Assembly (NCBI GenBank): GCA_022710935.1
Contig: JAKLFY010000016.1
Location: 1-64,000, forward strand
Reading direction: 5' to 3'
DNA: 64,000 nucleotides
Origin: Verrucomicrobiota bacterium
Lineage (GTDB): Bacteria > Verrucomicrobiota > Verrucomicrobiia > Limisphaerales > J093
The notes below the pieces were generated by a model. The model ran no database searches and had not been told where the DNA came from. It was given only the letters and a program-made list of their open reading frames with translations. Below, one piece after another: positions 8,521 through 17,500 of this stretch (within the stretch, counting starts at the first letter, position 1; every line of letters begins with the position of its first letter). The position numbers and the translations under genes are program-made.

Positions 8521-10014
8521 ATGAACACGAACCATGCCCGAATTCTGATCGGCCTGCTGAGCGTCGCGGCCGCCGCTGCGGTTGGGCCCCTGGCGCGCGG
8601 GCAGGCCTGGGGATTGCCTGCGCTGTCGAAGGAGACCCAGGCGTGCCTGGAATGCCACCGGCAGGACAACGCCGGCATTTACCAGCAATGGGGCGCCAGC
8701 AAGCATTACCGCGCCAACGTCGGCTGCTTCGAGTGCCACATGGCCGCCGAGAACGATCCCGACGGCTACGCGCACGAAGGCCAGCGCATCGCGACCGTCG
8801 TGTCACCCAAGGACTGCGCCCGGTGCCATAGCGCCGAGACGGAGGAATTCGCCCAATCCCATCACTCGAAGGGCGCCCGCATCCTGGGATCGCTCGACAA
8901 CACACTGGCCGAGGTGGTCGAGGGCAACCGGGGAATGCGGACCACGGCGTATCCGGAGGGCGTCAGTGCCGCGGCGGTCAACGGCTGCTGGCAGTGCCAT
9001 GGGAGCGAGATCAAGGTCCTGCCCAACGGCAAGCTCGACGCCGCCACATGGCCCAACACCGGCATCGGGCGCATCAACCCGGACGGCTCCGAGGGTTCCT
9101 GCTCCGCGTGTCACAGTCGACACTCGTTCTCGGCCGAGCAGGCGCGCAACCCGGACAACTGCGGCAAGTGCCACATGGGGCCCGATCATCCCCAGATGGA
9201 GATCTACAACGAATCCAAACACGGCATCGCCTTCCGCGCATTCAAGGACAAGTTGAACCTCGATTCCGCAAAATGGATCGTCGGCGAGGATTACAACCTC
9301 GCGCCCACCTGCGCCACCTGCCACATGAGCGCCACCCCGGGTCGTGCCGCCGGGGCGAACCGGCCGGCCTTGCCGGCCCTGCGGGTGTCCCACGACGTCG
9401 GCATGCGGATCAGTTGGAACAATCGTCCGGAGATCTCGATTCGTCCTGAAGCGAGCGACCGGAAGATGGGGTTGCCGGGGGCGGAGGTGAACTGGGAGAC
9501 GCGCCGCAACACCATGAAGAACGTGTGCAGCAACTGCCACGAGGATCAATGGGTCAACAACTTCTATGTCCAATACGACAGCCTGATTGACCTGTATCAC
9601 CAGAAGTTCGCCGAGCCGGGCCTGGAACTCTACAAGCTGGCCAAGCCGCTCATGGCGCCGGTCCAGTTCGCCAACAAGCTGGATTGGACCTGGTACGAGC
9701 TGTGGCACCACGAGGGCCGCCGCGCCCGCCATGGCGCCTCGATGATGGGGCCCGATTACACCCATTGGCACGGCACCTACGAGGTCGCCAAACATTTCTA
9801 CGGCAAGATGCTGCCCGAACTCGAGGAATTGACCCAGAAAGGCCGCGCGTCCGGAGATCCGAAGAAGACCGAAGCCGCCGACGCGCTGGCCAAGAAGATC
9901 GAGACCGTGCTCAACACGGCCAATCACAGTTGGCACATCGACAAGATGGATCCAGCCGAGAAGGCCGAGCGCGAACGGCGCCAGCAGGAGTTCCAAAAGC
10001 GCTACGCCAAATAG
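8521..10014 (+). CDS. Octaheme c-type cytochrome of the hydroxylamine oxidoreductase (HAO) family
   Basis: Predicted 497 residues with a Sec signal (ILIGLLSVAAAAAVGPLARG). Eight CxxCH motifs: CLECH (Cys42), CFECH (Cys69), CARCH, CWQCH, CSACH, CGKCH, CATCH and CSNCH. The opening CLECHRQDNAGIYQQWGASK and a later second haem, plus the C-terminal helical region with DWTWYELWHHEGRRARHGAS and MMGPDYTHWHGTYEVAKHFY, are characteristic of the HAO family. A Tyr in DYTHWHG may correspond to the Tyr that cross-links to the P460 haem in oxidative HAO; the alignment needed to decide was not available. If it aligns, oxidation of hydroxylamine or hydrazine is possible. If not, reduction of nitrite or hydroxylamine to ammonium, as shown for epsilonproteobacterial HAO, is more likely. 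No NrfA (pentaheme with CxxCK) is present. The start is the ATG 5 bp after the NrfD-like stop. Confidence 0.9.
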   Translation: MNTNHARILIGLLSVAAAAAVGPLARGQAWGLPALSKETQACLECHRQDNAGIYQQWGASKHYRANVGCFECHMAAENDPDGYAHEGQRIATVVSPKDCARCHSAETEEFAQSHHSKGARILGSLDNTLAEVVEGNRGMRTTAYPEGVSAAAVNGCWQCHGSEIKVLPNGKLDAATWPNTGIGRINPDGSEGSCSACHSRHSFSAEQARNPDNCGKCHMGPDHPQMEIYNESKHGIAFRAFKDKLNLDSAKWIVGEDYNLAPTCATCHMSATPGRAAGANRPALPALRVSHDVGMRISWNNRPEISIRPEASDRKMGLPGAEVNWETRRNTMKNVCSNCHEDQWVNNFYVQYDSLIDLYHQKFAEPGLELYKLAKPLMAPVQFANKLDWTWYELWHHEGRRARHGASMMGPDYTHWHGTYEVAKHFYGKMLPELEELTQKGRASGDPKKTEAADALAKKIETVLNTANHSWHIDKMDPAEKAERERRQQEFQKRYAK

Positions 10015-10121
10015 CGGCGCGCAGTCCTCCACCAGGCCGAGCCTGCAGGCGGGGCTGAATACTGGCATCACGTGTTCGGGTTGCTGTCGGTGCCAATGTT
10101 GCCCCGGCGTCGTTTCGACGA

Positions 10122-10391
10122 ATGAACACGTTTTCACCGAGTCTGGACCTCGCAGCCTTGCTCGATGCGGGGATCAAGCTGGAGGAGGCGCTGGCGGCCG
10201 CCCAGGCGCTCTATCGCGACCAGTTCAATCCAATGATCAGTCTGAAGGCTTTGACCTACTTCGGTGATGGTGACCTGCCGCGACTGCCCAAGGCGATTCA
10301 GAACCAGCTTTGCCAACAGGCGGCAAACGTCAGGAAAATTACGCCTGCGGCACGCTCTTCAGACTGCATCAGCGAGAGCGGTTGGTCTTGA
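10122..10391 (+). pseudogene. Short frame, probable remnant with an 'FNPMISLKALTYF' motif
   Basis: An 89-residue frame. The middle, LYRDQFNPMISLKALTYF followed by GDGDLPRLPKAIQNQL, looks like a C-terminal module that I associate with nucleotidyltransferase/AbiEii-related accessory proteins, but I cannot confirm this. The last ~20 residues lose any family character, suggesting decay or a frameshift. No partner gene lies beside it. It could alternatively be an intact small hypothetical gene. It sits between the redox cluster and the sensor kinase. Confidence 0.4.
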
Positions 10392-10514
10392 CGCTTGCGC
10401 TTGCCACAGTCATCGAGGCGGGATCAACCACCGGTGCACACGGCGCAGGAAACACGGTGCGGCGCCCTGCACCACGCGATGAGAACTGAGCGTGCAACAG
10501 AGGGCAGCGAGGGG

Positions 10515-13500
10515 ATGCCGACTCCCGATTTCGTCTCACGCAAACGGGAGATCCAGCGCGGGCTGGTGCGGAGCAACACGGCGACGGGTGTGGTGTTGGT
10601 GGTGACGCTGTTGCTCGCGGTTGCCGCGGTGTTCTATGCGCTGACCGCGGAGAAGCACGCGGAGGCGGCGCGCGTCGCCACGCGGCAAACGCGGGCGGAG
10701 TTGTGGAAGGCCCAGTTGGCGCAGGCGACCGCGTGGCGCCTGAGCAGCCGGGCGGGGCGTCGGAGCCGCGGTCTCGAAGCCATCGCCAACGCGGCTCGAC
10801 TTCGACCTTCACTCGAACTGCGCAACGAGGCACTTTCCACTTTGCCGCTGATCGACACCCAGCCGGGGCCGCCCGGATTGGCCCTGCGCGAGACTGACAT
10901 CGCCTGCGCTTTCGCGCCGGGCCGCGGCTTGCGGGCCTGGGGGGACCCGCGGGGGCGTGTGACTGTGGGGCGACTCGAGGGCACGAACGCAGTGGCGACA
11001 GTCGTCCTTCCCGGCCGCATCATGGCCCTGGTTTTCAGTCCGGACGAGCGTTGGCTTGCAGCCTACTCGCACCGAGGCGGACTGTTCGCGGGAGACCCGC
11101 TGGCCGAGCGTCCGGCGCTGCGGTTGTCCCTGCCCGCGGGCGAATTCAATCAGCACGCCCTCAATTTCCATCCCGACAGCTCCCTGCTTGCAGTCTGCGC
11201 GCCGCAAGAACAGGTCCGATTCATCCGCCTCGATTCGGGTGTGGAACTGCCGCCTTTGGCCCCCGGGGGGCCACCGGGGGCAGCCGTTTTCGACGCTGCC
11301 GGCGAGCGCCTGGCCGTGGTCTCGGGCGACCGCATCCGCATTTTTGACTTCGGCACGCGCGCGCTGGTGCAGACCATTGAACTTCCGGCCTACGCGTTGG
11401 ATCTGGCGTGGCATCCGGAGGGGCGCCATCTGGCGGCGGCGTGCAGCGACGGCAAGATTCTGTTGGTGGCGGCGAATGGCCAGGCCACGTTCGCTCTGCG
11501 CGGCCACACGGGCTTGGCCACCCGCGTGATCTTCGATCCGACCGGGGCGGTGTTGGTCTCGACCGCGTGGGACGGCACCACGCGCTTTTGGGGCGCCTCC
11601 TCCGGGTGGCCCCTGCTCGTCGAGGACTCGGGTTACGCCCGGCAGTTCGACAGTTCGGGTCGACGCCTTTTCCATCACAAGGAGGGTACGGGGTTGGGGG
11701 AATGGCACTTCGTGCCCCCGATCGGGCTGGAGACTCTGTCGACGCCCGTCGACGGACCCCGCACGGTCCACGCGCTCGATTTCAGCCCCGATGGAGCCTG
11801 CCTGGCCGGCGTGACCAGCGGTGGCGTGTGCCTCTGGGACAGCCACGCCGGCCGCCTCGAAGCCACGCTGGCCATCCCGGGCGCATTGGGCGTCGCGATC
11901 GCCGCCAACGGACAGGCCGTGTTGGTCGCGGGGCGGGCCGGCTTGCAGCAAACGGCGATCGAGCGGACGGATGAGGGGAGACTGATGTTCGGCGGCTCGC
12001 TGCAACCGGTCGAAGGTTGGGACGGCGCCGCGTTGAGCTGGGGCTTCGTCGTCCACGGACCATCCGACCGTTTTGTCAGCGGCGACGGGGCGCGGATTGT
12101 GGTGGCCGACCTCGCGCCGGGAGGAAGTGTTCGCACTCTCGATGTCCCGGGCGCGTTCACCTCGCTGGCCTTGAGTCCGGACGGACGGTGGCTGGTCACG
12201 AGTTTTTGGAAAGGCAACGGCACGCGTGTCTGGAATGTCGAAACGGGGCAGCTCGATCGACGGTTGGAAGACGAGGGCGGCATGACCGCCTTCAGCCCCG
12301 ATGGCAGCCGGTTGGCGGTGGGGACTGCCCGCGAGTTCGTTCTCTACGACACATCGGACTGGACTCGGGCCCGGCGCATCGAGCGGGACGCAGCCAGCGC
12401 GCTCAGCGGCCTCGTGGCCTTCAGTCCGAACGGAGAGTTTCTGGCACTCACTCCCGCGTTGCGCCAGGTGCGGCTGATTTCCGCCTCCGACTGGGAGGAA
12501 TTGGCCACGCTGGAAGGCCCCGTCCCGGATCGGATCAACGCCCTCTCCTTCAGTCCGGACAGCCGGCGTCTGGCCGCCGCCACCGACAACGGGGCGGTCC
12601 AGGTTTGGGACCTGCCGGTCTTGCGACAGGAACTGGCCGCCCTGAGTCTGGACTGGGCGGGCGAACAGCAGCCTGCGACGGCGCCGTCGTCGGTTGCCGC
12701 AGTTGCCGGCCGGACGGGATTCCCGGATGAGGCGTCGGGAGTCGAGACCTGGACGCGGCGGCGATCGCTGCGGACCGGGGCGCTTTGGCTTTCGGGGACC
12801 GGAGCGGCGTTGGGCGTACTGTTGGGGCTCTACAGTCTGCGGCATCAGCGCCGCCTGGTGGCGGCCTACGACACTCTTGATGCCCTGGCCCAGCGTCGGC
12901 GGCAGGCCCTTGAATCGGCCCAGGCCCAGTTGGTTCACAGCCAGAAGATGACCGCGCTCGGCACCCTCGCGGCCGGGGTGGCGCATGACTTCAACAACCT
13001 CCTCTCGATCATTCGAATGGCGGGCCAATTGGTCCGGCGCCAACTTCGTCCCACAGGCGGCGCACTCGAGAATCTCGACGCGATCGAACAGGCGGTCGAG
13101 CAGGGCAAGAGCATCGCGCATTCGATCCTCGGCTACAGCCGGCGCCCGGGCGATCCCAACCAGCTCTACCGCGTCAGCGAGGTCATGAGCGAGACGCTGT
13201 CCATGCTCAACAAGCAATACCTCAGCGGCATCGTGCTCACCCTCGAACAGGATCCCGAGGCGCCTTCGGTGCGGGGCGACAAGAACCGGTTCGAGCAAGT
13301 GCTGCTCAACCTGATCGTCAACGCGGTCGAGGCGATGCAGGCACACGGCAAACTGACGTTAAGAGTCCGCGGAAGAACCCAGGGCAGCACTGGCGGCGTT
13401 CTTCCGGCCAGGCCAGCGGGCCGGTACGTCGAGGTGACCGTGAGCGACACAGGCGCGGGCATTGCGTCGGAGCTGCGCACCCGGATCTTCGAGCCGTTCT

Positions 13501-13733
13501 TCACGACCAAACAGAGCGGCGGCGAGCACGGGACAGGCCTCGGTCTCACAACGGTCTACACCATCGCCCGCGACGAGGGTTGGGGCCTCGACCTCGACAC
13601 CGAGCCGGGTCGAGGGACGACTTTCTGTGTCCTGGTGCCCGCCGCGGACGGCGCCCCGGTCGAACCGGGTGGGCGCGACTTGCCCATTCCCCCCGGAGCC
13701 GACGCGGCACAGACTGGGCGCGAGGTTCCATGA
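10515..13733 (+). CDS. Hybrid WD40-propeller sensor histidine kinase
   Basis: Predicted 1072 residues. Order: a membrane helix (about 25-43, VVLVVTLLLAVAAVFYAL), a WD40 type sensory region (to about 740) with repeated 'FSPDG/D..LA' blades (VFSPDERWLAAYSH, DFSPDGACLAGVTSG, AFSPDGSRLAVGTAREF, SFSPDSRRLAAATDNGAVQV), a second helix (about 755-775), a coiled coil, a HisKA domain with GVAHDFNN (His824), and a HATPase_c domain with N box NLIVNAVEA, G1 DTGAGI, F box FEPFFTTK and G2 GTGLGL. All kinase boxes are intact. The propeller is expected outside the membrane because it lies between two helices. Its start overlaps no gene; an in-frame ATG at 10479 is an alternative. The stop overlaps the start of the response regulator by 4 bp, so both form one two-component system. 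The signal is unknown. Confidence 0.88.
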   Translation: MPTPDFVSRKREIQRGLVRSNTATGVVLVVTLLLAVAAVFYALTAEKHAEAARVATRQTRAELWKAQLAQATAWRLSSRAGRRSRGLEAIANAARLRPSLELRNEALSTLPLIDTQPGPPGLALRETDIACAFAPGRGLRAWGDPRGRVTVGRLEGTNAVATVVLPGRIMALVFSPDERWLAAYSHRGGLFAGDPLAERPALRLSLPAGEFNQHALNFHPDSSLLAVCAPQEQVRFIRLDSGVELPPLAPGGPPGAAVFDAAGERLAVVSGDRIRIFDFGTRALVQTIELPAYALDLAWHPEGRHLAAACSDGKILLVAANGQATFALRGHTGLATRVIFDPTGAVLVSTAWDGTTRFWGASSGWPLLVEDSGYARQFDSSGRRLFHHKEGTGLGEWHFVPPIGLETLSTPVDGPRTVHALDFSPDGACLAGVTSGGVCLWDSHAGRLEATLAIPGALGVAIAANGQAVLVAGRAGLQQTAIERTDEGRLMFGGSLQPVEGWDGAALSWGFVVHGPSDRFVSGDGARIVVADLAPGGSVRTLDVPGAFTSLALSPDGRWLVTSFWKGNGTRVWNVETGQLDRRLEDEGGMTAFSPDGSRLAVGTAREFVLYDTSDWTRARRIERDAASALSGLVAFSPNGEFLALTPALRQVRLISASDWEELATLEGPVPDRINALSFSPDSRRLAAATDNGAVQVWDLPVLRQELAALSLDWAGEQQPATAPSSVAAVAGRTGFPDEASGVETWTRRRSLRTGALWLSGTGAALGVLLGLYSLRHQRRLVAAYDTLDALAQRRRQALESAQAQLVHSQKMTALGTLAAGVAHDFNNLLSIIRMAGQLVRRQLRPTGGALENLDAIEQAVEQGKSIAHSILGYSRRPGDPNQLYRVSEVMSETLSMLNKQYLSGIVLTLEQDPEAPSVRGDKNRFEQVLLNLIVNAVEAMQAHGKLTLRVRGRTQGSTGGVLPARPAGRYVEVTVSDTGAGIASELRTRIFEPFFTTKQSGGEHGTGLGLTTVYTIARDEGWGLDLDTEPGRGTTFCVLVPAADGAPVEPGGRDLPIPPGADAAQTGREVP

Positions 13734-14377
13734 ACGAACGTTCCAAAGGGACGATCCTGGTTGTCGAGGACGACCCGCGGCAGATTCGACTTTACGCGCA
13801 GGTGCTCGAGCGCTACCGGTTGGTCTGTGTCAGCACCGGGTCCGCCGCAGTCGCCGCTTTGGCGGAACGCGTTCCGGATCTGATCCTGCTCGATCACGTG
13901 CTCGCCCAGGGCGAATTGGGCCTGGCCTTCCTGCCGCAACTCAAGAAGGTGGCAGCGCACGTGCCGATTATCGTCGTGTCCGGCACGCTCGATATCGCAG
14001 GCCAACTGGCGGCACTCCAAGGCCCGCTCTCCGCCGATTACGTCATCGAGAAACCGGTGGACATCTTCAAACTGGAACAGACCGTCGAGACGGCGCTCAA
14101 CGAATGCGGGCTGGGCGAGGCGGTGCGCACCCTGCGCTCACTCGAACAGGCTGAACTGGTCGAGGACAGCGATCGCGAGCGCCTTTTCACCGAGCGTCTC
14201 GCCCGGCAGCATGAGCTGCTCAAACGCCTTCGCGGCGCCGCCACGCACGCGAATGTGTCCGAATTGGCCGGGGAATTCGGCGTGGACCGCAAGACCATCC
14301 GGCGCGACCTGCGCGATCTGGTCCAGCGCGGCCAACTCCCCGCCGCGGTTCTGCCGCAGAGCCCGGACGATGTGTGA
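13730..14377 (+). CDS. Response regulator with receiver domain and DeoR-like helix-turn-helix
   Basis: Predicted 215 residues. Receiver domain: acidic pocket VVEDDP (Asp14/Asp15), phosphoacceptor Asp55 in LILLDHVL, SGT switch residue, and Lys108 in VIEKPVD. A linker follows, then a C-terminal winged-helix-like segment with LAGEFGVDRKTIRRDLRDL, which resembles the DeoR/HTH_11 recognition region. A receiver joined to a DeoR-type HTH is less common than OmpR or NarL outputs. The start ATG overlaps the kinase stop (ATGA), so the pair is translationally coupled. It probably binds DNA and controls genes not identifiable from this window. Confidence 0.88.
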   Translation: MNERSKGTILVVEDDPRQIRLYAQVLERYRLVCVSTGSAAVAALAERVPDLILLDHVLAQGELGLAFLPQLKKVAAHVPIIVVSGTLDIAGQLAALQGPLSADYVIEKPVDIFKLEQTVETALNECGLGEAVRTLRSLEQAELVEDSDRERLFTERLARQHELLKRLRGAATHANVSELAGEFGVDRKTIRRDLRDLVQRGQLPAAVLPQSPDDV

Positions 14378-14590
14378 GCGCCGGCTGGGAGAGGCGAGCA
14401 GTCTATTGCATTTGAAGGATTTGACTGATCCGACGGTGTCTGTTTGTCCTCGATGGTGTAATGCGCGCGTGGACCGTGAACTCTGACCTCTGACCTCTGA
14501 CCTCTGACCTCTGAACTCTCCGGGGGGGTGGGCGTCACTTGCCCATCGGCAGGCGCAAGGGTTCTGCCAGCATCGCGGCAATTACAACCC
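14378..14590. other. Intergenic region with a 7-bp microsatellite
   Basis: No gene is supported. At 14481-14515 the unit CTCTGAC occurs four times in perfect tandem with a fifth imperfect copy (CTCTGAA). A GC-rich stretch (14520-14529, CGGGGGGGTG) follows. The microsatellite sits upstream of the giant secreted protein gene and might alter leader or promoter spacing by slippage; this is speculative. Confidence 0.7.
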
Positions 14591-17500
14591 ATGATGACCA
14601 TGAGTCCTTCGTCGCGTCGCTTGGTTTCGCGTGTCTCGCGTTCATTCATCGGCTCTCTCCGTGTCCCCCGGATCAGTTGCGTCGTGCTGCTCGGCCTGCT
14701 GTTGAGGGCGCCCGCCCTGGCCCAGGCCCTGCCCGGCGGGCCGATGACGCTGTCCGAGTTGCGCGCGTTGAGCGCCAGCGACGGCACCACCAACGCGTAC
14801 TTCGGCTATGCGGTGTCGGTCAGCGGCAACCTGGCGGCCGTGGGAGCGTACGGCGCCGACTCGGGTCGAGGCGCCGTGTACCTTTTCGCCCAGAACCAGG
14901 GCGGCGCCGACCAGTGGCAACAGGTGCGCAAGATCATGGCGCCGGACGGCCAGCCCGGACGCGTTCGGCACCGCGCTGGCCATCCACGGCTCCTGGGTAC
15001 TGGTGGGGGCGCCCCGCGCGGATGGCGGGGGCGGCCCGTTCGGACGGGCCTATCTGTACGAGCGCAACCAGAACGGGGCTGACGGGTGGGGCCTGGTGAA
15101 GACGCTGAATCCCGCCGGGGCGACGGGCACGCCGCGGTTCGGGTGTGCGGTGGCGCTGGACGCGCACCGGGCGGTGGTCGGAGCGAGGGATGACACGGAG
15201 TACGGCGCCGCGGTAGGGACGCTGCACGTGTACGCGCGGGACGCGGGCGGTTGGGGGAACTGGGGTCAAATCCAGCGCGTGGTGGGACAGGACTCGGCCG
15301 CGGAAGACTATTTCGGCGCGGCGGTGGCCATGGACGGCGACTCCGTGGTGGTGGGCATGCACGGCGACGATCCGCAGGGAGAAAGCTCCGGCACGGCGCG
15401 GTTGCTGACCTGGTCGGGGAACCGCTGGTATTTCGAGCAGAAGCTGATCCATGTCAATCCGGAGTACTCCGGACGGGGCGACGCCTTTGGTGGTTCAGTA
15501 TCGTTGAAAAGCGATCGGTTGGCAGCAGGATCTTACCGCTATGTGAGGACCGCCGGCGGGAATTCGACCGCCGTGATTTATGAACGCCTCCCGTCTGCTC
15601 CGAGCCTGCCCTGGAGCCCCCAGACCCAGTTTCAGGGTTTGACCTCGTTAATTATCAAGAACGAGTACTCCTATCGGCTTGGCGACGGCTTCGGACGGGC
15701 GGTTGGGGTGGATGGCGAGGAGTTGGCCGTGGGCGCTCCCCTGGAGGGTCCATGGGAGGTTGACGACGGCGAGCGCGGGATGACGTACTTCTATGGACGG
15801 AACAAAGGGGAAGCGACCGAATGGGGACGGGTGGGCCGGGCAGACCAGCACACCCGACACGCCCTGGAGGAGGTCGGGGACAGTCTGGCGATCGACCATT
15901 TCTCGACGGTTCTGGGGTCGCGCAGGCCCATCCGGTTCGCCGATCAATTCGGCGGAAAAGGGGGCAATGCCTACCTCTATTGCCGTGACATCGGCGGGCT
16001 TTCGAGCGCTTGGACTTACCTGAGGCGATTCGAGTTGTGGGAGTTTGAAGGCGTGGTGGTGGCGCTCTCAGGGAACTTGCTGGCGATCGGGGTTGCAGTG
16101 GACAACGTGGTCTATTTGCACGCCCGCAACCAGGGGGGCAAAGACCAATGGGGGTTGGTGGCGACGCTGCGCTCACCCTCGAGCACCTACGTCGGCGATT
16201 TCGGCGGGCGGGTGGCCATCTCGGGTGACACCGTAGCCGTCGGGCCCGTGCCCTTTCATCACCTCGGCGCATCTGTCTTCATTTTCCGGCGCAACGAGGG
16301 GGGCGCTGACCAGTGGGGAGTGGTCAGAGAAATTCCCGGCGAGCCTTGGACGAATTTCGGCTGCGACCTGGCGCTGGACGGCAATACACTCGTCGTGGGC
16401 GCGAACCGCACCGACTTCGACACTGGCGCGGTCTATGTTTACCAACGAAATGAGGGCTGGGCGGACCATTGGGGTCAGGTGGCCCGCATCACGGCGCCCG
16501 ATGCAAAACCGAATTCGTGGTTTGGGAGCCACGTCAGCGTCAGCGGCGGCCTCCTGGCCGTTGGCGCGCCCGGCGACGACGAGTACGACCAGGACGCCGG
16601 TGCCGTCTACACCTTCGTGCTGCGTGACAACCGCGCGCCTGCGATGGGCGCCATCAGCGGGTCGGACTTCACCCGGTCAACCGAGGATGAACCGCTCGAA
16701 ACCATTCCCACCGCGCGCGCCGGCAGTGTTGTCGCCCTGGCGCAAGCCAGCGACCCCGACGGCGATCCCTGCGGCATGGCCGTGATCGGCCTCGAAGGCG
16801 CCGGGGGCACATGGCAGTTCTCCGGCGACGGCGAGCATTGGAACGACTTCGGTGGCGCTTCCTCGGTCAATGCCCGCCTGCTGGGTCCATCGGCCCGCAT
16901 CCGCTTTGTCGCGGACGCCGATTTCAGTGGCGCGGTCCGGCCCGGGATCACCTTCCGGGCGTGGGACCAGACCACCGGCTTCTCGACGGGGATCGGCGAT
17001 GCCCGGCAGTTCGGCGGCGCCACCGCGTTTAGCGAACAGAGCGAGACCTGGGGTTGGGAGGTGACTCCGGTCAACGACCGTCCGTTCGTCAGACCGGTCG
17101 GTTTCCCGCGTCTGCCCGACATCTGGGGGAACATCCTCGACCAGTACAACCGGGGCCAGTCCGTCTCGAACCTGCTCGAGGGCGTGGTGACCGACGTTGA
17201 CGGCGACCCATGCGGCCTGGCCGTGATCGGCGTTTCCGAGACCTCCGGACGCTGGCAATACTCGACCGATGCCGGCACGACCTGGCGGCCCCTGACCGCG
17301 TTGAGCGCGCTCGATGCCCGCCTGCTCGGTCCAGCCGCCCGCATCCGGTTCGTCCCCAATTACAACTACAGCGGAACCGTCTCCGCCGGACTGCTGTTCA
17401 TGGCGTGGGACCAGACGACCGGGAGCAACGGCGGCCTGGGCAACACGCAGGCCGGCACCGCCTTCAGCACCGGAACCCAGACCTTCAGCATCACGGTCAC

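Noticed and set aside
8521-10014. NrfA nitrite reductase
   Set aside because: Eight CxxCH motifs and HAO-like ends instead of five haems with a CxxCK motif.
10809-13346. 845-residue minus-strand frame
   Set aside because: It is antisense to the WD40 kinase, with no domain similarity.
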